A DNA stretch of 64,000 nt, from contig JAPWDM010000003.1 of assembly GCA_035578155.1 (NCBI GenBank), positions 71,044,142-71,108,141 of the forward strand, written 5' to 3'. A model generated the notes under the pieces. The model was not told the origin of the DNA. It was given only the letters and a program-made list of their open reading frames with translations, and did not search any database. This document shows positions 48,330 through 58,850 of this stretch, piece after piece; position 1 is the first letter of the stretch, and the number at the start of each line of letters is the position of its first letter. The translations under genes and the position numbers were made by a program. Origin of the DNA: Brachynemurus nebulosus (lineage: Eukaryota; Arthropoda; Insecta; Neuroptera; Myrmeleontidae).

Positions 48330-49387
48330 GTCGTGAAAATGTGAATGGACCTTAACTTGCAATCAAATTTTTGCAAGTCATATTTGTATTTTATTTTGGT
48401 AAAATATTTAATTATAACTTTTACAAACTTTATGTTTGAATTTTTTTGCACTTCAACGTACTTAACACTGCAGAATCGGGCAAATTCATAGAAAACGCTC
48501 GTACTATTCTGTTACTATATCCTGTTATATGTGTATGAAATATGAAACTGATTTATGTGATGGGTTTTCAACAAAAATATAATCCTGTTGTTCTTCTTTG
48601 TACGTACATTCCGTGTATGCTTTTATTAATATGAAAAATAATGAGATATAGAGTGTTTAATTATTAATAAGTTATATTTTATAATTTCATTAGGTATATA
48701 TTTGCAAATGAACCTATAATAAATTTAATTAAAATATAAAGCATATAAAAGCTTGTTAGAGCTTCTAAAGAAAAATTATTTTATGTCGGAACAGTATACC
48801 TGGATAAATTATATCTGTACCTTGTTATAGAATGTCCTACGCAAAATGCCTACAAAATAAATTATGATGAAAAATTAATTCATTGTATCAACCTTCGGAA
48901 TAACCACTCTGGGTTTCATAAAACTAATTTTTTTTTTTAAATAAGACGGTATTTTAAATATTTTAAATCATTTTTCTCTTGGTCTTTATTTTTAAAATTT
49001 ATTGACGAATTACCCAATTACTGATAATTGTTTAGAATCTTTTGATATATTTAAAGATTCGATTTACAATTAGAGTTTGGAGGGTAAAGTAGTCTTTGAA
49101 CATTTTTAGGGTTTAATGATTAGAAAATTTTTTTTGCAATTCCGGGACTAAACGACATGCTCATAATAGGGAATAAAGTGCCACTTTTAGTCCCAAGGGA
49201 CTAAATTTTATTTTGCTCCCGCTTTTAAACCAATCAGCAAGAACAATTTACAGAAATATAACTTAAATTAAATAGCGTTACTAGGTAACTGAAAATAATA
49301 AACAAATTCAAACTTGTAGAAAAAGACAGTTATATTGTATTGTAAAATTCGATTGATTTATCCAAAGTATACTTGATGTAATATTAT

Positions 49388-50327
49388 TAGGGGAAACCTG
49401 TACAGAATCGTATACCAGGGTAAAACAGTATAGTAGGTCTATTTTTTTTATTAATTAAAATTTCCGAAAGGCAAGCCGCTCAACAGCGTCCACCAATGAG
49501 AGCTATTTGTCAACAAACACTTGTAGCGGTAAGTACCAACGTTTTCAAAATATTTCATTTTAGTGTTTTTTGATAGACTAGATCTCATTTTTGTGAAAAT
49601 TCAAGAAAAGATAGTTAAGTTTATCTGTACTACAAGTTAGTTTCCAATCAGTTATGTTAAAGTGTGTGTATTTACTCGTAATTTACAATATTTGTTTCGG
49701 CAAAATCCATTTGCATAGGTGATAATGAATTATCTGTTTACATATAGGTCTCCGGGTCAAAACCATACGGGGTAAAACCGGCCTATATATGATTTTGACT
49801 TGGTCGTCTGATTACGAACTAAACTGATTTTTTATTATTAGTTGCAAAAAAGATGCCACGTAGTCATAATATTACTATTCCTAGTAAAAAAAAAATGGGA
49901 TTGGAATAACATAAGAAAAGCCGTTGAAGCTATTTTTCACAGAACTATGGCGTACTTCAAAACTGCTCGAACATGTCAGGTCAACAAAAATCAACATTAT
50001 ACAAGACTGAGTCAACAAATTCAAGCAAAAAAATGATTTGGGTTCTTCAACGCGCAGAGGCTTAAGATGATTTAAATCGATTCTTCGGTGTTGAGTATAG
50101 TATACGGTCTTGTCCATGTATCGCGGTAAAACCGTAAGTAATAAGTAATGGTTTGAATTTTTTGTGTTATTTTTGTTTAATATTGGGATTATCCGAAATA
50201 TGTTGATTTGATTATGTTCCTTAAGAAACTGACTAATTATAAACGTTGGTTTCATACATTTTGTGTTAAAATGAATGATATACAACGCTAAATTCTTAGC
50301 TATACGGTTTTGAGCCGGTCTCCCCTA
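49388..50327 (+). mobile_element. TAGGGG element with ggtaaaaccg iterons (940 bp)
   Basis: Left end taggggaaacctgtacag and right end in reverse complement taggggagaccggctcaaaa, with a TA target; both then contain cgtata. The word ggtaaaac(cg) recurs at about 49430, 49757, 49772, 50130 and, inverted, at 50303. It contains a decayed DNA-binding domain of pogo type (next entry), tying this TIR family to the pogo branch of Tc1/mariner. Confidence 0.8.
49853..50034 (+). pseudogene. Transposase N-terminus relic (psq-type HTH, pogo-like)
   Basis: Begins ATGCCACGTAGTCAT (MPRSH), followed by a lysine run, and, after a frame change near 49893, continues W..NIRKAVEAI and then a MAYFKTARTCQVNK stretch and RLSQQ. 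The pattern W-x-x-x-L/I-x-x-AVEAI-x(n)-AA/TA-x-x-x-VxK is typical of the psq helix-turn-helix that starts pogo/Tigger (CENP-B-like) transposases. It has at least one frameshift and a stop after about 60 residues; the CENP-B and DDE domains are absent. Non-functional. Confidence 0.6.
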
Positions 50328-50734
50328 CATATAATTTGAATTACATTTAATAATTTTAAATTATTCGGAATTACAAAAAATAGTACATACACCACAGGAC
50401 TAAAGTGATTTTGTTCATCCCTCGTGTGATTTAGTGCCCTCGGGCCTTTACAGGCCCTCTGACAACAAACTTAATACTCGGGATTAAAACTCACACTTTA
50501 GTCCCTTGGTGTATAACATACTATTTGGATTAGATAAAACGTGGAGTCAGTTTGGCCCAAAAAAAGTTTTAATTAATAAGTATATCCTGTGACTTGAGAT
50601 ATCTTTCAAAGGAGTTACTTTAAAGGATTCTAAAAATATTTTTTTTAGAATTTTTTGTCCAGCTACAGTTCAAAATTTGCCGAAAATTACCATTCTTCCT
50701 TAATCTCCGAGGTTTGTAAAGCTAAAATTTTAAT

Positions 50735-51310
50735 ATCTATAGGATCAGTAGATATAGAGTTAGAGCTTACAGGAAAACTGTGGCTTTACTGACAGTGTAT
50801 TCACTTGCTGCCGAGCTCACTGCAAAGGGTTACAGGGTCTCATTGGGTGCATTTGTCGTAGGCTCGCTCGGCGCTTGGCTTACGCAGAACTACCGGGTCA
50901 AAAAGTCACTGGGCATAGCCCACAAATACACGCAGACCATGGTACGCTTGATGGTTTCGAACACGATCCGATGGTCACGTGACATATATATAGAACACCT
51001 GATCGGACAGAGGCAGTACTGGGAATGACCCTCTGACAGTCAAGTACACAGGTGAACGACGGCACGAACATCTGAGCCGCCAACCCCCAAAAGTGTCAGC
51101 CTTACAGACTGTTTGTGTTTTTATTGTTTCTTTTAATGTAAATTTTAACTTTTGCTTTAGTATGTAAGTTTTAATATTGTTCTTTTATCTATTTTAACTG
51201 TTAATATGCTACATTTTACTCGATTATTTAAGTTTAGCCACTGTAAAATTTTTGTATTTTTTCTCATTTTTATAATAATATATGAATTAATCTATTTGGT
51301 GAAAAAAAAA
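50735..51310 (+). pseudogene. 3' end of an R2-like non-LTR retrotransposon
   Basis: An open frame to the stop at 51028 encodes the extreme C-terminus of a reverse-transcriptase/endonuclease polyprotein. Recognisable pieces are TAKGYRVSLGAFVVGSLGAW and, further on, RLMVSNTIRWSRDIY, words I know from the tail of R2-type elements (IRWSRDIYxEHxxGxRQY). There is no methionine start; the frame simply enters from upstream, so the copy is 5' truncated, as is usual. About 280 bp of 3' UTR follow, ending in an A-run near 51302-51310. The catalytic RT motifs are absent, so it is dead on arrival. Confidence 0.75.
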
Positions 51311-51620
51311 CTTGTTTTAAATGACAAGGGGAAACAGTAGTAATTTTAAAATCAATCAGTCAGTCAATAAATATCCAAAACTATTTCATCTAAAAAAAGA
51401 AATTTGTTTTGGAAAATTTCTTTAATTAACTTCAACCTTCCATAAAAAGTTTAATTCTGAAACGTAACTAGTCTCGGAGATTGAGGCGGTTGAAAATTTG
51501 GATAAAATTTAAATATACAGTGGCCTTAAATTGACTGCTCATGCGACTCCAATTATGCGAGCCCGACTCGCTCTTTCCGATTTCTTATTCATTTAAAACA
51601 CTAGTATGCATTAACTCGTG

Positions 51621-52432
51621 CACGGAGAGAAAATTCCTATAAAAATTACTGTGCTCAGCACTACAATCGACGTGCAAAAGGCGAACATATTAAATTCTGT
51701 AAGGTAAAAATATAAAGATTATAATTAATCATAAAAAATTTAAAGGATGGAATGTTCTTTTCGTAATATTATCTCCGTAAAATTTGTAAAACAGCACAGT
51801 AAAAAGTTGCATTACCGACAAAAAAATAATTTTTAATTGTGTTTATTAAAAAAATTACCATGCTAACATGCTAATAATAGAAAGAAAAAAAACAGAAAGA
51901 AGGTTGGTTGTGTTGGGAACGCTGTAATGAAATGTACCTCACTCAGCGAGTTAGGCGAGTTACATGCGAACCATAGGTGTGGACTGTGGAAGAAACTTTG
52001 TCAGACAGTTCGCACCAAGCACCTTGATTTATCACTGTGTTACAAGCAGCTAGAACAGCTAGTAGTCAGTTGCTTTTACACTCTCTTATAATGATGTCAT
52101 CGTTTAATTCATCTTTTTGTTATTTACCTATCTTTAGTATATGTATTTGAATATATTGTTGGCAATCATTTTTGTATACATGTTTTTACAGGTACAGTGC
52201 AACCAATATAAGGTCGCGAGTCAGATGCGCAAATGAAAGAGTACGACAACAAGAATTAAACTATAATATACATGCATAAGAGTGTGATAAAAGTTGTGTT
52301 AGCACCACATTAAATTTTACCATGCTAGCACATATTTTTTATTTTGGTCGTCGATCGCGCACGGATTATAGGGGAGCATGGTAATTTTTCTGTAATTTTC
52401 TCTACAAAAATTATAGGATTTTTCTCTCCGTG
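51621..52432. mobile_element. cacggagagaaaa TIR element, copy 1 (812 bp)
   Basis: Left end cacggagagaaaattcctat and right end in reverse complement cacggagagaaaaatcctat. A longer inner inverted stretch (ccgatcgacg, aattacYatgctc) continues the symmetry. A second copy in opposite orientation lies at 57978-58850. Target duplication not evident. Superfamily unknown to me. Confidence 0.8.
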
Positions 52433-52689
52433 TGGGTCGGATCAAGAACGAGCGTCACAGCGGGAACGATTTATCGATGCCGGATTTTTTAAAATATTAA
52501 TTCATTCACTGGTTTGACCTGAATCAGTCTGTAAATAAATAGATTGGGTAAAGCTAATGCAGTTTCGAGATATGCAGTGTAGATAGATATTGCAGTTGAT
52601 TAAATGATCTTCTCATATTATGTTGATTAAATTTTTGTTTAAATTTTGAATCAACTACATCACATACGTACTTATATACCTACACTCAG

Positions 52690-52848
52690 TAAACGAGAAT
52701 ATGAAAACAGATGCCATAGTGTCATCCGCAACATATGAACGACATCGAATATCAATATCGACGGACCGGACTGACTGACTGACGAACGATACCCGGCGAC
52801 AACACCACCATCGCGCCATTTGCGTCTTCGTCGAAGACTTTCAACAAA
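52690..52848. promoter_or_regulatory. CpG-rich island: candidate promoter or non-coding first exon
   Basis: Unlike its AT-rich surroundings this segment is balanced in composition and CpG-rich (tcgacggaccggactgactgactgacgaacg, given here in part: ggaccggactgactgactga). On the plus strand it ends cttcaacaaa and then gtatgt, a good donor site at 52849. On the minus strand tcagtcagtcagt matches the arthropod initiator word TCAGT. No convincing coding frame. It could be a 5' UTR exon or promoter of a plus-strand transcript, or an initiator on the minus strand upstream of the Ig exon. Confidence 0.3.
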
Positions 52849-53227
52849 GTATGTTTATCGTATGATCGTGTGATCCGATGTGCAAGTTGGGAAAATCAAT
52901 TATCAATGGAATGTAAAGCATTTGTGACATGTGAAAATTTAAATTGATAATATTACGAGGGGGAACTTTATTTTGTCGAGGAAATATTGTACGTACCGGA
53001 GGACGAAATGATAAAAGAAAAAAAAAAATAAAGAGAGAAGCAAGACGAGAAAACATTACACGGTATTCCAACGATAGTTTTCGGATAAGTAGACTTGAAA
53101 GACGATTTTATAAATGAATTTTTGTTGAAAAGAAAAACGAATAAAGGAGAAATTTGCTAGTTTTTTTACCAATTGACTGACGAAAACTGAAACAAAGTCA
53201 TTCTTAATAGCATAAGAGAATCGATAG

Positions 53228-54478
53228 TAGGGGAGAGCAGGGCTATACCGAACAGCAAGGCTAAACCTTACACCCATTTTTCGTCTTTACATTTCAAGCT
53301 AGACGAGTCCAGTCAGTGTCCCAACCTAACGGCTGACCGCGGAAAATCACAGGATTGAGTTCGTTCCGCTGTGCGTATAAATGCCAATGTGACGGTGAAA
53401 AAACTTGTTTTTTGATTATTTCTCTTATAATTTTGTGGCACTGCCAAATAAGAGTTGGGTGGAGAACCATTACTTATAAGCTAGTAGCTATAAGATCATA
53501 AGAAACTACTTTTCTTAACTCTTTAAATGATTAAGACGAGTTAACTCGTCCTGCAATATAGCGGCTCAAAGCGGCGGTATAATTCTAAATAATGTTAAAT
53601 TTTACCAACATAGTTTAGTATAATTTATTTTTTGTAAATTCCTAGGGTTCACTTTTTTAATGTTGGGATCTTTGATTTTTTTTCTTTTTCTTTTTTTGTA
53701 GCTATATCTATTTTCTGGCATTTTGACACAAAAAAATTTTACCATATGGTTTGTTTAAAATGGTTAAGCTCTCTCTTGATCAGTAGTGATGACTAGTTAG
53801 ACGACGGAATTTGAGGTTAGGTTATGAAACTTCCACGAGGTACAGGATGGGGTTAAACCGTACAGAAGTGTAAGACTTAGCCCCAAATGGTTTAATATGG
53901 CAACATTAATTAATAGATTGTAGTTGATGCACGAAATACCATAAACATTATAGTTTTAGTGCTGTCGAATCTCCAGATACCTTTACTTGTGATTTATGTT
54001 TAAATGTATAATCTTTAAATAAAATACTTTTGTTCTATAAACTTTATCACTTTTTTTGATAAAAGTTAACCTAACACTTTTTATACTTTTGTAAGTTGAA
54101 CTAAGTATACCGATAATACAAGTTACGTTATGATGTTTCTTAGTTGAGTCGACAATAAGTAATAAAATGTGTTTTGCACAATAGTTTATTGCATTACTGT
54201 TATTTACTTCCTTAATATGATGATTTCTTTACTGTACGGTATAGCCCTTCCTACCGTACGGAACAGCCCCGACCCCCGGGGCTATTTCGTACAGAGACAC
54301 TTTCTTTGTAATTTAATTTAAATATGTAAACAGTGGAATAATTCAAATTTCTTTGTGTGAAATCAGTAGCCAATTGTCCTAATTATATATTGTTTATTTC
54401 CTTATAATTTTATACTCGATATTAGCTGAGCAATGAGAGCTCTCCCTTAAGTGTACGGTATAGCCCCGCTCTCTCCTA
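53228..54478. mobile_element. TAGGGG element with ggctataccgtac iterons (1.25 kb)
   Basis: Left end taggggagagcagggctata and right end in reverse complement taggagagagcggggctata, with a TA target. Iterons such as gtacggtatagcccc recur at about 53850 (variant), 54232, 54256, 54283 and 54453, clustered in the right third. No transposase frame. Confidence 0.88.
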
Positions 54479-55700
54479 ATCTAAGTATACTAAGATTAGG
54501 ACAGACTGAGCATGAACTGTTACAGTGGTGTTCAATTTCTGTTACTTTCAACAGTGCACCTAAATAGGTTTACTACTTCGTCGGACTACTCCGGGCCGTA
54601 TTAATTAAAAGGAGACAAAAAAAATTGTTTAGAACTCGTGAAGCAGAAGTAAACAGAAAAAATAAAAATAATTATAGCTAAAATCTAAAAACGTTGATCA
54701 GAAACATCATCTAATTATTCGTGAGAGAAACTCATCTCACCTTCGAACTCCATAAAATTCTCTTTTCACTTGACTTACGAAAACAATTTTGCCCCTAAAA
54801 TAATTGAAACCTTTTATTATACTTTTCCTCTAAGTTTCATCGATATTCATAAACAGGATCCGAAAAAAATCAATAAAACCAAAATTTTTCAATTATTTCA
54901 AAAAGTTAAATATGACGATAACTCCAAAGTCACTGACTAAAATGTGTCAAATTTTTGCTTCTTTTAATGTCCCGTATATAAAAACTAATTTGATTCTGGT
55001 ATTTGATTTTTGCACCAACATGCAAACGATACGGAACAAAAGCCCAAATCCGAAACATTTCCCTCTGGGTGTTTGGTTTTCTAAGTTTCTGAGGCACCAA
55101 GAACTAAAAATCCGTTGAAAAGCCTATTTACTGTACCGCTAGTTTCACTCTTAGATACTCCCTGGGGTTGACTGGCCCTACAGTTTAATTTATTGTAGTG
55201 AATCTTTTGCCGATTTTAATTAAAATGCAAAAACCGTAAAGACCGTGTTCGGACATTACTTCTTGGGCCACTTACTAGGCATTTTTCTGAATTTAAATAA
55301 AAATTCAACATTTTTTATGAAAACATTGAAAAATTATAATTATTTATAAATTAATTTATAAAGTTTGTCACATTCAAACACAATCTCAAAAAAAAAAAAA
55401 AAAATTAACTACATTTTATTTAATGAACGTTCGAACAACATTCAAAGAATAACAGTTTTGAAAAACAATAAAAAAACGAAACTTTTCATCGTGACACGTC
55501 GTATTTACTTGGGCGTATAATTTGTCAACAGAAAGAAAATTTATTAATTAGCTGAAGAAAAGTTTTCTTCATTAAAAAGCTCTTAATGTATTTTTCTTTA
55601 CTAAAGAAAAACTTTTGCACTGAAACAATAATATTATCGCACACTGTTGTAGCGATGAAATTTGAAAAAAAAAATTATTTACAATTGATCAAGTTTGTTT
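54479..55700. other. AT-rich spacer
   Basis: Contains an A17-type run near 55388. No gene or closed repeat seen. Confidence 0.45.
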
Positions 55701-55949
55701 CTATGTAATTGAATCGTCAATCATAAAAGTAAACGTTCGCGAGGGTAATTTAAATAATCGTTCTCGAAATCGTTCACTTCCAGTGATCCGGCTCGAAGGA
55801 CCAGATAATATATCAGTTTTGTTAGGTTGATGATTTGCGTAAATATAATTTTTTGAAATTAGGTCTTGGATTAATTTTTTAACGTTGTTAAATTGTGAAC
55901 CAGTCGATTGTGACTGACTTCTCATTTGCGAATACCGCACAAGATCCAT
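55701..55949 (-). CDS. Hypothetical small ORF (82 aa), low confidence
   Basis: A minus-strand frame with the context attaaaATGGATC, polar and of ordinary amino-acid complexity (starts MDLVRYSQM; middle ILSGPSSRITGSERFRERL), unlike most frames in this window, which are K/F/I-rich. I do not recognise the protein. It has no signal peptide, membrane segment or clear domain. It may be a true small gene, a transposon-derived relic or chance. There is no splice context linking it to the Ig exon. Confidence 0.2.
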   Translation of the reverse strand: MDLVRYSQMRSQSQSTGSQFNNVKKLIQDLISKNYIYANHQPNKTDILSGPSSRITGSERFRERLFKLPSRTFTFMIDDSIT

Positions 55950-56269
55950 TTTAATAATTTATGACATACTAAATTGGATTTAATGATATTTTTTTTTGCT
56001 ATTATATAAGAATATCTCGTATATGTCTTTATATTCAGTGAGTAAAATGTTCTTTCCTCAATATGTCAGTTATTTCATTTTCTTCGCATCGATCAACGAC
56101 AGATGACAAAGAAAAATTTGAAAATTAGAAAGTGGTAGTTTCCATGAACAATGGATACCTAAATTCTAATACAGATATGGATAAATTTTGATAGGTCGAA
56201 TTTATTAGTTCAAGTATTAACGTTAATATTAGTTATAGTCAACGTTATCAACAGTATTTAAACGACAAT

Positions 56270-56885
56270 GGGCAAAACTCTATGGGGAGCTGCCCCCTAG
56301 CGCCCAAGGTTGAGACTGGTGCCGATCGATAGCCCTGGTCAAGTAGTCCAAGTTTGTCAACGGGCACGTTCATGGAGAATCTGGTATTCAAAAGTTATAG
56401 GGCGTCAAATGTACAAAAAGTCTGCACGTGGACATAGCCAAACGGGATACTCTATATATGTACAAATGGGTTATGACTTATGAGACATGACGTGAGCCGA
56501 ACTATCACTGTGTAAAACCACTTTTCTGGCTAGTGGACTAACCTCGTTTCTTCATGTGGTATATGGCAGAAGACGTACCGAGCGGCTTCAAGCCTGTACA
56601 TTGGGAGTATCCGAAAAGAAGTTTGGGAGTCCTACCGGTGGTGATTTCTGGCAGATCCTTTGGTAGATTGCCGAAATAAGGTAGTCCGAAGTGCACCCTC
56701 CCGAAGGGGACTCTAATACCCGCTGCAGGTCAACACACATCGTTTCCTTAAAAAAATGGCCACGTGGAGTATGCAAACCCTACTGCACGTCAGAACTTTT
56801 GAAGGCCAGGTTCTCCATCCCTGAAATGGGTATATTTGGGACCTGTTAGGAAGGGGCTTTCAGAAAATACATACCTCACCAGTGG
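56270..56885. other. GC-richer block of unknown nature
   Basis: About 600 bp with clearly higher GC than both sides (gcaaaactctatggggagc, agcggcttcaagcctgtac, ccgaaggggactc). There is no long frame on either strand. It resembles UTR sequence of a retrotransposon or a foreign insertion, but no reverse-transcriptase motif or termini are seen. Confidence 0.4.
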
Positions 56886-57977
56886 GCGCTCGAGGACAAT
56901 TTTGCGCATTGTCCTTTTCTCTAAATAATTCTAGATTGAATTTCTCATATTTCTTTGTGTTTTTATTTGATTTTCAACTATTTCTTGAAGTCAACTTTAC
57001 GTTCTATTTTGCCAAATTCACACCAGAAAAAAATTCATGTCAAATCCCAAACAATATTTTTTTTAAGTATGAGAGTAACCTTAAGAACAGTCAGCCACTA
57101 GTTCTTGATGTCAGTTATCTTTGTCTCCGTTAATTTGAAATATGTTTAAGTGTTCTAATTCCTCGAGTACCTAATACATAAAGTTTAAATCAGGAATGAT
57201 TTTCTTCTCGGTTCAATCTAAAAATTTTGTCCTAGTTTAGATTTTAGTTCTCTAGTGATTAGAATAATTTGCCCAATCCGGTCCTCGCATATAAGAATAT
57301 TCTTTTAATGGAAACTATACAAAGTTTATGAAACATTCTTATATCAATAATAGTAGAGATAGATACTAAGAAACTGAATAACAGATGTTATTTTTTTCAT
57401 CAATTTTTCTCTCCTTACATGATTTTTTTTAAATATACTATACATAAAACAAGATGACATTTTTTTTCTGTAGACAGATCTATATATCCTTCGTGAAAAA
57501 AAAAATGGACACAAAAAACATGACGAATATATAAAATTATACGTACGTAACAACTTTGAAAAGTGATAGCTTACATGAAAAGGTACTCAGGTGTCAATAG
57601 CAGATTTTAATGAAGCCCGAAAAATATAAAAGAAATACTCACACTACAGACGCATTTACTGTCTTTTATGTTTTATAAATTCAATAAGAGCTTTTTCAGA
57701 CTGTATTCAAAATAGAATAAGGCATGTTTTTATTAAATTTTGTAATTTTAGTTTAATTTCAATAAAGCATGGTGAATTTATCAGAATTTAAAGGGCGGTA
57801 TAAGGCTTAATTCACACACCTATACGATTTTTGAATCGCTTTGTTACCACTACTGCACGACATTAAATGCAGTATGAAAGTATAAAAGAGAAAACGTATG
57901 ATTTTTGCTTTTATTGTATATAATTCTTAAGCTGTGGCAGAAAAAGGCAATATCCGGCTTATCCTTTTGATAATTTT

Positions 57978-58850
57978 CCACGGAGAGAAAAATCATACAA
58001 TTTTTGTAGGGAAAATTTCAGAAAAATTACCGTGCTCTCTTATAATGCGTACACGATCGACGATCAAAGTAAAAACTATTTTACGATCATGTAAATATTA
58101 TTAAATTGAAACGTAAAGAGTATTATTCATGGCTTCATAAAAATTGTTGTGCTGGCATGGTAAAATTTAATGTGCTAACACAACTTTTATCACACCTTTA
58201 TGCATATATGTTATAGTTTAATTCTTGTTGTCGTACTCTTTCATTTGCGCATCTGACCCGCAACCTTATGTTGCTTGAGCTGTACGCACTGAGGAACAAT
58301 ATACGTATTCAAACCTGCTTCGAAAAACTTCGAAGATGCCCGATCTTTTCCGATCTTCGATTCTTTATGATGCATACAAAAATGATTGGCAACAATATAT
58401 TCTAATACTGAAGATAGTGAAGTAACAAAATGATGAATTAAACGGTGACAGTCTGTCCTGTAAGACAGTGTAATGAATACTGCTTGCTGCTTGTAAGACA
58501 GTCTAATGAATCAAGGTGCTTGGTCCGACCCGTCCGACCAAGTTGGTCGTCACACCACTCACCAGCCTGGATAAGTGACTTGGATGTATGAGTGGGGTAC
58601 ATTTCAACAGCGTTGATACCTTCTTTCTGTCGGGAATGAAACTTTTTACTGTGCTGTTTTACAAATTTTACGGAGCTAATATTACGGAAAGAATATTCTA
58701 TCCTTTAAATTTTCAATGATTAATTATAATTTTTATATTTCTACCGTACAAAATTGAATACGTTCGCCTTTTACACGTCGATTGTAGTGCTGAACACAGT
58801 AATTTTTCTATGAATTTTCTCTCTTATATAGTTTTCTCTCTTATAATAGG
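57978..58850. mobile_element. cacggagagaaaa TIR element, copy 2 (inverted)
   Basis: Reverse-oriented relative of 51621-52432: cacggagagaaaaatca at the left, shared words gataaaagttgtgttagca (inverted here), aatgaaagagtacgacaac (inverted) and a right side ending in aattttctctctta without the final ccgtg. The interior is partly diverged, with an extra segment around 58300-58370. Confidence 0.75.

Larger units (their letters stand above)
49144..50507. mobile_element. Possible older MITE interrupted by the 49388 element
   Basis: Words gggactaaac, tagtcccaagggactaaa (49144-49205) on one side and aggactaaagtg, ccctcgggcctttac and tttagtcccttgg (50397-50507) on the other are inverted with respect to each other. 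They surround the TAGGGG element. This looks like a MITE split by a later insertion, but the ends are too diverged to define a target duplication. Confidence 0.4.

Noticed and set aside
42234..48347. A single 6-kb element bounded by ttaaggtccattcacat on both sides
   Set aside because: Inverted 17-bp match only; the left end already pairs with 42775 in a complete MITE.
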